This document shows, piece by piece, positions 48,125 through 59,151 of a DNA stretch of 64,000 bases. Under the pieces are notes generated by a model, which was given only the letters and a program-made list of their open reading frames with translations, ran no database searches and had not been told where the DNA came from. Every line of letters begins with the position of its first letter. The first letter of the stretch is position 1. The DNA comes from Hypoxylon rubiginosum. Its lineage: Eukaryota; Ascomycota; Sordariomycetes; Xylariales; Hypoxylaceae. The stretch spans positions 2,418,001 through 2,482,000 of the forward strand of contig CADCXA010000006.1 of NCBI GenBank assembly GCA_902806565.1. Direction: 5' to 3'. A program made the position numbers and the translations under genes.

Positions 48125-50162
48125 TGCGTTATGGGCCATACACACACGATAGAATGTGAGGCGGATAAGGTTGGCGAGATCTATGAAGATGGGCCTGAAA
48201 CTGAAAACCGACGGAACATATTAGGATATATGATTCTCAAACGATATAGTGCCCTTGCTAACATCGTCGACGACTCTGTAATATATCCCCTGACCAAGCT
48301 CGCGAGGCAAACTGAGGTAGTTACCTTCAGCTCCGCATTATTTCTATTCAAGCAAACGACAGTCATTGTGCTACTGATGTAGCATATAGTTCTTAGGCTC
48401 TTATCTTAGGCTCTTGAGGTCCTAAGAGTAACATGATACTCAGCTAGGGTGATGTAAGCGATTTCATCATCTACACTACATCAAAGCGCATGAAGGGTTC
48501 ACAAGTAAAAGATCAGCATCTTACCGAACGAACCCAGGATAAACCATGTTATAAAAGACTTCTCGATAAACTTAGAGATGTGAGAAGGTAAGCAGCAGTA
48601 GTATACAGCTGCCCCTATATTTATTAGATTCTTATGCGGTTAGTTCCCTAGCACCTAGGCCGAGTCGCTTAACAAGACAGATATCGTGAGGCTAGATGCC
48701 AGAAGAATGTCTATTTACCCCTTATTTACCCCTTATATGTCAAGCCCGAAATCTTGGTACAAAAGTAAAACTTGTGAAATCATCTCACGTGCGACCTGAA
48801 GGTCGAACAAAAAATCTACTTCTAGATATCCAAAAACCGAGTCACCTCTTATCGTGGGACGCGTGGCGAGCACACATCTAGCTTCTCGACCTTCCTCACA
48901 AGGCATGTGTCACGTCGAGTCTGTGGCTGTCAAACCTCCCAGGGATGACTTCGTGAAGCAAAGGGGCGGCGAGTCTATGCGAAATACTTTGTGACTGGAT
49001 TTACACCATCTGCTGCAATAAGCACGCCACGCGTTATCGGTAAACGTCTTCGACATTTCCTTCAGACTGAGGTACTGTATTTAGGGGTTTAAAATGCATC
49101 TAGCCAGTCAGCAGGCACTCCTTCTAGTTTAGACGAGCTACCTACCACAGACAACTGGCATATAGCAGGGATGATAAGCATCTCTACAAGTAGACCTCTC
49201 ATAGAACTTCTTTCGGGATATTCGTAGCACATGGCGCCGATCCACCTCGTGAGACATGCCGAGAAACGTGTCATAAGCGATAGAGAGCCCTACGAGGCTT
49301 GTTCTACCGAGAATCAGCTCTGATAAGGATTCGTAAGTCAACTCGTACTCGATTCAACAAGACGTCACTCCAAAGATTACGCCATACAATCTTCTGGAAG
49401 GTGTCACGATGCAAGGTACAAGGTGCAGAAATCATAACGTTGTTGCATGAGGAATTCCTGACCTAACTACCGAGGACCACAGAAATGCATATATGATAAG
49501 CCCCTTTGTGCTTCTGTCTCACCCCCTATCCTAAGGGCCAAGGGTCAAAAGCTTCGATGCCTGATAGAGGACATTCATAACCCCGCACCCACGCGATGTG
49601 GGCAGTGTGCTTAATACTTAACGACGATCACGTCGTTTAACTAATACGTAGGTCGTACACGCGTATCTGGCGTAGTGTTGAGCTCTACTACGGCCGAACC
49701 GTTACCGGTGGCTTGGGCGCCCCCTATCAATTTCGCGTAATTACACATCATTCGCACATCAGCAAGCAACGTACGCCCCTGTAGTTTCTTCTCAAGTTCA
49801 ACCGACTTATATTAACTAAGAAACGGAGAAGGAAAAGAAAAAATAAGTATCGTGAGTCGTTTGACCGAAAACCGCAACTCTGCCATCTACCTAGCGTGAT
49901 CGATCGAAAAGAGACGCCCCCACCGAGATATCGAAGACCGAGGAGATAATAATAAAGTAGGCAGGTAGTCTTTGTCCAACGCTCCGCAAAGACGCGCAAA
50001 CATCGACACGAAAGAAACAGAGAAAATATCGCTCGTTAAATCATTAGTCCGATCGCGTAACTCATCACACCATTGTCGTTACCGGATATAGAAAAGAAAG
50101 GAAAAGAAAACGAAATTAATATCGTCGTCACGGGCCTGCCCGGTTACCCCATACCCCCAAGA
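48125..50162. other. Intergenic region, 2.0 kb
   Basis: Upstream flank of the secreted-protein gene and 3' flank of the DUF3824 gene. A short perfect hairpin (aacgacg-atca-cgtcgtt) lies at 49620-49637. No supported gene; the ORFs present are short and unrecognised. Confidence 0.45.
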
Positions 50163-53100
50163 TCAGATATCCCTTATCGCCTGACCCAGCAAGCCCATCA
50201 GCCCGGAACCGCCCGGTCGAAGCAATCCCCCGAAGGCCTGGGCGAGGTTGTTAACGAGGGCGGGGTCGGGGTCGCCGGCCGCCCTCCAAGCTCCGCGGAC
50301 GTGCCAGTCGTTCTCGTCGCGCGGGACGTGCTCGAACTCGCCCTCCCTGGGAATCCCGTTGAGCGCACGCTCGGTCCTCAGCGGCCGGCCGGAAGAGTCG
50401 AATCGCTCGGGCAGATACTCTATATCGCTACCTTCGGAAACCGGTGATTCGTCGCCCCGTCTCCTGCGCCTTTGAACCCGTGGGCGGTTGGACGAAACGT
50501 CGGAGCCTGATCGTCTTCGCAGATTACGAGGTCGGTGAGCGGGAGCGGGCGCCTCGTCGTCGAAATGAGCCTCCCCCCCTGGCCACTCGCCGGTTTTAAC
50601 ACGATGCCTTTGGAGCTTTTGGAGAGTCTGCGAAGACTTTGGCGAGAGTGGCATGAATTTGACTTTCGGGCTGGATGCAGGTTCTGAAGCCGTATCTCTT
50701 GACGACGAACGAGAAAGCGACCGGTGGTCGCTTACACCATCTGGAAGAGGGGTTAATACTTGTGAGAACTTCGCTATCTAGCACAAGACACGACATAGCA
50801 AGACATAACAAACTCAAGGAGACGCACCCTGCTCAGTAGCCGTGCTCCGAGAGGCAACAGGATGGGATGGGCTGTCACCGGAACGTGGACGACTCACATT
50901 TTCTGGCCCGGTACGATTATTACCCGGGCCGGGCGGCGGAGGTCCGGAGGGTCCAGTAGGGGGTGGAGGGAAGGTCGGGTAGTTTTGGGGGTTATAGGGT
51001 GGCTGGGGGGCATAAGTGTTGACGTTAGGCGTAGATAGGTTAGCATGCTGCATAAAGCCTCCTGGACCGGCTGGCGCAGCAGGAGGCGGTTGGGAGGGTC
51101 CCGGCGGGGGAGGTGGGTAGTAGGCGCCACCGGATTGATGAGGCGGAGAGGCTGGTGCATCATCGTAATAGTAAGGATCTGGCGCCTCATCCTCGTAGCC
51201 TGCTCTCTATGTTAGCAAAGCAGCCGGTTGGTAAGTTGTTCTGCTCTACGTACGCGCTCGCTCGCGGTCACGGGACCTTCTCATTCTAGGCCTGTCCCGA
51301 TTCTCTTCACCTTGGTCTAATGACCTATTCCGTGACCCATTCCGTGACCTGTTCCGTGACCTGTTCCGTGATCTGTTCCGTGACCTATCTCGGGTCCTCT
51401 CCTTAGATTCCTCTCGTTCTTTGCTCTTCTGGCGATCCCGATACTTCTTGATACCGATTGCCGCAGCTGCAGTACCGAGCCCAGCCGCTGCGACGTCACG
51501 AAGCGTACTACGACTCCTCTTCTTCCGAGCGTCTTGATCGGATGCGGAAGGCGACCGGTGACGATGGCGGCGGCGGGGTCGGAACTCTTCTTCGAGAGGG
51601 TCACTCCCGTACTCCACGCCGGGAATGACGGGAACCAGGCCTAATTCTCTATCAGCCGTAGAGTCTCGGGATTGTGAATGGCGACTGCGAGACCTAGAAT
51701 GGGATTGACTTCTTGATAAGCTTCGATCCCTGTGAGAGTACTCGTCATCTAAGTCCCTCTCATGTTCTTCATGATCCCGCTCTTTCTTGTCTTTATGACG
51801 CTCCCAAAGCTTAGTCGCTCCAGCGCCAGCCAACCCAGCGGCGGCAATTTCGGCACCTAGTAGAAGTTAGAAGTGGTGCCTCTCTTATGAAGTTGAGTTT
51901 CTACGCTCACCAGTTCTTAGACGAGACTTTGACCGAGATTTCCCAGATTTCTCTCGAGATTTGGATCTGTAATGCTCCACAATGCCAGCGACAGCACTAG
52001 TCACTCAAAGTCAGTAATTTCCCATCTAGGTATTAGATAGCTAGTACATGAAAGGTTCGTTGAGGCACAAATCACTGAAGGACCATAATACTCACCCAGT
52101 TGCCAAACCCACCTTGGCCGCCTTCGATTTGCTACGGCTGCGGCCACGGCCCGATCGGCTCCGGGACGTCGAGTAATCATCGTAGGAATTCCGGCGCCGG
52201 GCACGTCCACGGTTCGCTTCTTCCTTCTCAATCTTGTTGTTCTGCATATATTTAAGTCCACCAGCGACGGCTAGAGCAGCAGCACCCTTTGATCACGTCA
52301 GCATTAATCCACCTACTACAGGCCGAACTACCCGAGGAAACTTACGATAGCCAGTCCAGTTGCCAATCTGCTCCGCGACTTGCTTCGGTGCCGATGTCGG
52401 TAATGATCGTCATCGTAGTCGTCTTCATAGCGATCATCGTATCTGTCCTCGTAGGCGCTCTTTGCACGTCGCACGGCTTCCGTCCCAAGAGCTCCTAAGG
52501 CGGCACCGGCAAGGACCTTTCGACCTCTATGCTCGCGATGGTCGCCTTCTTTCCCGCCGCGTCCGGCAAGTAAAGCTGTGATGCCAGCCCCGGCGAGAGC
52601 ACCCTCAGCGAGATGGCGTTTCTTGTGATGGTCCGAGCTCGAACTGCGTTCTCGTCGGATAATAGTCCTCTTGACATAGTAATCCTCATCGTACCCATCG
52701 CTTTCATACTGTCGTTCATCGCGACGTCTTCGGTAATAATCATCCTCCCGAGGCTCAGGACGGCGCTCGACTTCACGTTGCTCATTCCTCAGGACGATGA
52801 ATGTGGGTTCTTGACGAGGAAGGATAACCGGAGCCGGGGCGGGAGCTTCGTGGATAACAACCTTCTGTTCAGGAGCCTTTTGGCGAATGATGACGGGCGC
52901 GGGGGGAGGAGTTGGGGCGGGGGCGGCAGCGTAGTATTCAGTTTCCTTTCTGTATCGCTCAATATCCACTTCGCGAGGTTCTCTCTCCTCGTACCGGCGC
53001 TCGACCCTGTATTCGCGTTCTTTATAGTCGCGCGGCTCATCCCTATGTTCATCTACCTTAATAACCTCTACGTCGATATCGGAATCTCGGTGAGAGGCGC

Positions 53101-53578
53101 GCTTCTCAATGCGAAGGTCGGTTTCCCGTGTGTCATCCCACGGATTTCTTGTCTGTCGTTCCCAATAATTGTCGCGGGGCGACGGCGAAGAGGTCTCTCG
53201 GGTTTCTTCCACGATCTTGGTACGAGAGTGTCGCTCGGGATAATAAGTCCGATCAACTTCGCGCTCTCGCTCGTATTCATATCGATCTTGGGGATCAAAA
53301 GCTGATCTCGGTCGCTCGGGGATCCTCTCTACGCGGCGATCAATCTCCAAAGTGTCGCCGGAATTACGGCCAACATTGGAATGAGAAAATCTCGATCTGC
53401 GATCATCGTCTTCTTCGAAGCGCTCGATACGGTCGCGTTCGACAACCCTACTGCCGGACTGACCACCACCACTAACCTTGTATCTTCTCACGGTCGTAGA
53501 CTTGTATTTGTCGTCTTCGCCGGACGACGGGCTGTGTTCTCTCGTGTAGCGCACATCGCGCTCACGATAAACTGACAT
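50163..53578 (-). CDS. DUF3824 family Arg/Ser-rich protein with Ala/Gly modules
   Basis: Model of six exons: complement(join(50163..50740,50828..51199,51254..51856,51911..51996,52096..52286,52346..53578)), 1020 aa; introns 54-99 nt, all GT-AG, frame continuous. The N-terminal third is highly charged (Arg/Glu/Asp/Tyr). Then follow at least six Ala/Gly-rich hydrophobic segments, each followed by a basic stretch: ALAGAGITALLAG, VLAGAALGALG, IGAAALAVAGG, VGLATGAVAG, AAGLAGAGATKLW and AAGLGTAAAAIG. This is the hallmark of DUF3824. An Arg-Asn-Arg-Ser repeat is encoded at about 51320-51400. A proline-rich segment precedes a C-terminal conserved-looking region (WHVRGAWRAAGDPDPALVNNLAQAFGG). The role is unknown; such segments may bind membranes or self-associate (inference). 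Confidence 0.88.
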
Positions 53579-56500
53579 GTTGTCGCAAAATTTGAGGGGC
53601 TAGGCGACGGTGACGTCACGTAGCGTTGAACGGTTAAATGTTAAATGTTAGAGGAACTCAAAATTATGGACAAATGCGGGCGATGGAGAATAATAGGTGG
53701 TATAACTGGGTTAGATCGGTACAGTGCAGGTGGTTATATATATTGTACCAAGAAGGCTGGTGATGATGTGGGATGATTGAATGGTGTCACGCAGGACGCA
53801 GGACTTTTTAGGACCAGCAACCTGTTGGGTTTAAGGAATGGCCGGGAAGAGCGAAAGCGCTGAGCACCTCAATGGCCAGTAGGTTGAATGGCCAGTTGGG
53901 TTGGTTAGGAGGTAGAGAGGTAGAGAGTAGAGGGCCAGAGGGCAGAGGCAGGACGGCTCGACGGCTCATGGAAAAATGGATGGACACTGGACTGGACACT
54001 GGGCACTGGATACTGGATACTTGATACTGGACACACTCCCGAGGGGCGCCGAAGTGACTCTACTTGCTTCTACCAGCCCAGCCCAGCAGCCCAGTTCTTC
54101 AATTTTACTTGGCATTCGGAGCGTTTGTGGAGGGGTCAAGTAAGACTTGACGTGACTAATTGCTCACATAGCCCATATAAGCCATAGCTTATAGCCCTAG
54201 CAGGCGGCCCCTTGCTCTGCCAGTCTGCCAGGTCTGCCTCGTGCATCGTGCATCGTGCATCGTACAGCTCGTGGCTACCTAGGTATTTAGTCTGCCGGCC
54301 TGCCCACCTCAGTTTGTTCCAGTAAACCCCTCGAGGCCTCTCGACTTCTTTTTACAACGGACGGTTCTTGATTCATTGGACGACGCAGACTTGTTGTTGT
54401 GCTACGCTCCAATGCCGATGCAAAGTACCTCCCTAACGCAGGAGGGATTCGCACGATTTGTTTGTGTAAGAAGCGACCCAAGCGACCCAAGCGACCCAAG
54501 CGACCTCAGCCTCCCAGTCTCCCAGCCTCCGGGGTACTTTCTTGAGCGGGGTCCCCGATCTGGCCGACACTATCATTGCCTCCATCTACTCTTGATATGC
54601 CTGGATATGTTGGGTTAGCCCGTAGACGCAGGTCGACTAGAGAGTAACGGCACAGCCTCAAGAGAAGAAATGATATTGTGTTAGGTATAATGTTAGGTAT
54701 AATACTGCAACTATACTTCTTCATAGGACTCGACAACTTGACAACTCAACGCTCACGGCTCAGGCAGCCGCAGACAGGTGATTATTGATGACGATGATAA
54801 GAGGTGAGACTTTTCATCACCTTGTGATCATAGCGTCCCAGTCCTGCGAGTTCCTGCCAGTGTTCCCAGCGTTCCTTCATCCGGGCGTTGAGGGGCTGTG
54901 GTGGGTTTCTTGTCTTGTTTGGTGAGATTTTATTGGTGACTGAAAATTATGTGCATCTGTAGCTTGCTTTCATGAAAGGTCCCGTGGCTGCATCGACGGC
55001 TCTAACAGATTTTGGTGCTAGGAACATGCAATTCCTTTCTTTCCCTCCTTTCTCAGACCTGTTCAGGCCTCTTTCTGCTTGCCCCTGTATCGCTGACCTT
55101 CCAGGATATTCGAAACATACACGATATACCCACTTGCCTTGCATATAACGCCTCCGTCGCACGTTGCATGTTCTCGTGTTCTATATGCACATTATCCAAG
55201 ATATTGTACCCAGGTATTAGTGTAATGTCGTCATCAGTTTCCGTCACGAAGGGGGCCTAGCTTGAAGTGTTCTAGGCCACCCCATAAAGCTAAAAGGTAG
55301 CCGGGCCTGGCCGAATCGAAAAATACCGTTGCGGTGGATCCCGCCATTAGCAGGCTTGCGGCGGACCATTTACACTGGGCTGGCAGGCAGGCAGGCAGGT
55401 ATCTCGCCAATTCTTCAAAATTCCACTGCCTTGATCTATCAGTCTGACTTATCCAAATTCGAACATGCTGTTTATGATTAATCAACACCAAATTTCATTC
55501 TCAACGTGCCGCAATAGCTTTCTGACAATACTTCACTAGGCTTAACCCGTTCAATTCGTCATGTAGCTCGAACCAATCTCGTCTGGTGGTCGATAATAGT
55601 CGCCACCAAAGCTGAGATATCAGCCTCCTTCATGGGATCGTATACGCTTGTTAAGTAGATACCTACCTGGTAAGCTGACTGGGCGCAGCGATGGCCTATC
55701 TACAATTTCTTGCCGCCAATACTCGCTTAGTCGTGTGGTGGCATTGCATAGGGCTCATTCTTACCGGTTGGAAATTTGCCTGGAGTTGGCCCCGAAGAAT
55801 GAGCCTCACCTGAGGCCGAAAAAGCGAGACATCAACTTCGAGGAATCTACAAGAGATCCTTGATGGGAATACAAGCACCATGAACGACGCAATATATCTC
55901 GTTATGCAGTTGGTCCACACCACAGCTAGCTGATTACTATGGGATGCTATTAAGTTCACCGACTAGTCCAACAGACAGGCGTCAGGACACGCATATCCCT
56001 CAACAATGCAGCCGATTTTCGCCCGGCTTCTATACGGCTTCCACCAACAAGTCGGAGTCTGATTTGGGCTAGAAGAGTAAACTTGGCATATATCGTTGCA
56101 CAGCTTTAATCAGTGCGGATCGATCCTATTTCCGGGAGACACTGTAGCCGCCCGCTCCGGCTGTACCGAGACGTTTATCGTTCAACCACACATCTGTAGT
56201 CCTAACAACATCCTTCTAGTCCGGTCCTGCCGCGTCGAGATGCCATAGCCAAATGGTAACATGACCCCTTTCCGGAGCCGGCGTCTCTCCTTCCTTTCCG
56301 TCATTATCTAATCCTTTCCACCTCAGTGTCTTGCAATATACCCCTTACCAAACCACTCAGCTTTCCAGTCCATCATATTCTTGCCGTGACTCAATACGCC
56401 ATTCCACATCGCTCGCAGGTGTTCGTCCGACGATCGTGATTTATGCTCTAGTCGGTAAATGTAGCTTCACATCTGCAACTCGCTGCAACTCGATGATTCC

Positions 56501-57331
56501 ACCCCGCATTCCCTTTGCAGCACGGGGATAGTAGTTTAGTCTGCCCCTGTTTCCACTGCGCAACGATGGGATAAACGGATAAATTAGGGGGCCTTACCTA
56601 AACCAACATGTTCACGCCGGATGCTCTTGAGGTTCTGGAAGACTGATGTGATCAACAAGTTTTGTTTTTACGTTATTAGAATTGCGACGAGGACAGGGGC
56701 AGATGGCATAACTCATTTATAGGACATCCGCAACATTATAGATGACGCGTCCAACGTAGTACTTAGTACGGAACGAACGACGGTTAATTCGATATAAATT
56801 GCACGTGTCGATCTACGTCGCTTCCAGCCATGGGCAGACCACGCGTCGGTTGAGGCAGGCTGAAGGCAAGACCTGTATAACTCTCCCCTTTGATCAACTA
56901 GTCATATGAACCCCTTGCGATATCATATGGATCTATCTCGTTTGAGACTTGGCAAAGCTTGTTCCGATGTACCTGCAGCGATCTACCGTTCTTGTACCCA
57001 TGTCACAGTCGTTCCCGTTTGCTAACCTGTTGCTGTATCAGTGGTTGCGGTCGTGGTGAGCTTCCATCAAGAGAATCAGGTGTCTAATATACTGGCTATT
57101 TGCCGAAAAGCTTCACCCCTGACTTGTGATGCCTGAGTTAGATGCCTGAGTTGCAGTGATAATGAGTCGATGGTCGCAGTTTATGAGGGACGTCTCTCCT
57201 TTAAGCAGAGCCTGAAATATTATATATACCTGGCCAGAGAACCTCATCTTCCCTCCTCCTTTTCCAGAACTGTATCAATCCGCCACTACAGTCTTTCAGA
57301 TCATCTTCAGAATCATCTTCAGACATACAAC
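53579..57331. other. Divergent intergenic region, 3.75 kb
   Basis: Contains a 7-bp tandem (gtgcatc) at 54241-54262, a 9-bp tandem (aagcgaccc, about four units) at 54471-54508, a ggca run near 55381-55398, an exact TACCTAGGTA at 54276-54285 and a probable TATA element for the downstream gene at 57222-57229. The ORFs present are short and match nothing I recognise. Confidence 0.45.
57222..57229 (+). promoter_or_regulatory. Probable TATA element of the small secreted-protein gene
   Basis: TATATATA about 103 bases before the start codon. A pyrimidine-rich leader follows (tcttccctcctccttttcc), then two near-identical atcatcttcaga units just before the ATG, as in strongly expressed fungal genes. 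Confidence 0.5.
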
Positions 57332-58066
57332 ATGAAGGGAATCGCCGCTTTCCTGCTTCTCGGCCTGGCTGCCGCAATGCCCGTCAACGAGCGTAAGTTG
57401 TACTGAGACTAGTGATAACGAACCGAAGGCTAACACCTCTCTTACCAGTACCCAGCGATGACGCCCACAGTAGGTATTCTAGCTCTATAAATACAGCCAC
57501 TTAATTAATCCATACCGTCTAGCTTCACGCCCGCGACCCACTGGTCGTCCTACTGGGAGCTATTCTCGCCCACCGCTACCCTCGTTCACTCTTCCACCCC
57601 TGCCAACTGGATCCGGCTGTAAGTATACTATAATTCTATTTGCAAGCCTGAGCTAACTTGATTTTCTACCAGTCCCCGGCTGTGCGTACCATAGAGCCTT
57701 ACGATACCTGCCGCAAATAGCCAGTTACTGACTAAATCCCTATAGTTCCTCACCCGAGTGGTCCCCCTGGTGGCCCTAGCGGTCATCCCGGCGGTCCTAG
57801 CAGTCATCCTGGCGGTCCTGGAGGTCCTAGTGGTAGGTCATGAGTTCCGCGCTCGCGAATAGCAAATTATCTATTATCTAACAAGAGATAGGTCACCCCC
57901 ATCCCACTGGCCGCCCGACTGGCAGTCATCCTGGCCGTCCCACGGGCCGTCCCACGGGCCTCCCTACCAGTGGCCGTTAGTTTCCTTTCCATTATTTACT
58001 CTTCCGCGACTTATTTCTAACATGTGTGCAGTGCCTCCGGTACCAACCCCCACGGGGAGCGCCTAA
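57332..58066 (+). CDS. Small secreted Pro/Gly-rich repeat protein in seven exons
   Basis: Model: join(57332..57392,57449..57469,57523..57618,57673..57681,57746..57832,57892..57975,58032..58066), 130 aa. The start MKGIAAFLLLGLAAAMPVNE is a clear signal peptide. The mature part is built of Pro, Gly, Thr, Ser, His and Arg, with repeats of the kinds PTGRP, GGPSGHP and SHPGGP. All six introns (53-64 nt, GT-AG) are in phase 1 and each internal exon is a multiple of three (21, 96, 9, 87, 84 nt), so any can be skipped or copied without loss of frame. Exon 4 is a 9-nt micro-exon (reads F-P-G) whose use is optional by sequence. No homologue recognised; a cell-surface or matrix role is only a guess from composition. 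Confidence 0.78.
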
Positions 58067-59151
58067 GTGTGTACCGTAATGTTTAGGCAGGCTCTCGGGT
58101 ACCTAAGGGAGAGGATCTCGCCGGAGTAGTCAGGGATGGAGAGAGTTCAGTTTTGCTATTCTGCTGATTGGAGCGGAAATTTTCGGCTGGGATGGACATT
58201 TGTTACTTTTTCTTCTGAATCAAGAAGACAACAAGAAATGGCAAACCCCTGATTAGGGTCAGCAGACCCAGCAGACCTTGATAGGATTCTTGTATCTCTC
58301 TTTTACATCTTTTAATTTTCAACAGTGACCTGTTGTGAGTCCACATTGGTCATCTCTACCATACAGGCTATTCGATTGTGATGTCTCGGATGGATCTTGC
58401 GCTTCTTGTCATGACATCAATGCGCCACTCGCTTCGTAAGTGCCCCCTTCGCCGCGACTCGTAGCTACCATGATATCAACCTGTGTATGTAACTTCCTAG
58501 TCAAAGAACTACCGGATAAAGGAAAGAGAGAAGCATGGACGGAGGCAAGTACCTAGTGTATAGAGTATGAGCCCGAGGACCGACATCCGGTCGTCGATTA
58601 AATGCATGGCCAAGCCAATTGTATCTGATTCTTCACCAACTCAACTCAACATCAGCAATCTACCACCTTTCTCGTTTCCATCCTTATCACCACCTAAACA
58701 CCTGTCACTACTACGGCAATAGTCATATTTTTATAGCAATTAGTCACCTATTTCATATTTCTGCTCTCTTACTAAGACACCCCAATCTCCAATGCTCCCA
58801 AGGGTAATCCATAGCATTCGTTCGGTTCTTTATTGATATTGCACAGATTCTATGGATTCACGCCGATTTCACCATCTCTGATTAATCGAGTGATGATTCT
58901 CGCGGCGAACTACTAACGTGGATTGACTTGACCCTTGATTCGGACGAAAACAGCACATCAAACTACGATCCCTCACCTCCTAGCAGTCTCCAGAAGCCTA
59001 CTTGGTATTCTCACCACCTCTCCTGCAACGACAGAGCCCTCCTTCTATCCTTGACCCCGGCGGCTTGATATTTCATTACTCTTATTCATTCATCGTGCAA
59101 TCGGTTCTCTCTGGCATTCTTGCACCATCGCTACTAGAAGCAAGCGAAGCC
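58067..59151. other. Intergenic region
   Basis: 3' flank of the small secreted-protein gene and promoter of the long transporter-like gene. An A/T-rich stretch and one 62-codon ORF at 58619-58807 are present, without recognisable content. The in-frame reading that extends upstream of 59152 starts at a TTG and has no ATG. Confidence 0.45.

Noticed and set aside
49620..49637. Small perfect hairpin aacgacg-atca-cgtcgtt
   Set aside because: Isolated, not followed by a T-run and not repeated; a chance inverted repeat is likely in this length of sequence.
54471..54508. 9-bp tandem repeat considered as a CRISPR-like or regulatory array
   Set aside because: Units are adjacent without spacers; a simple minisatellite in a eukaryotic genome.
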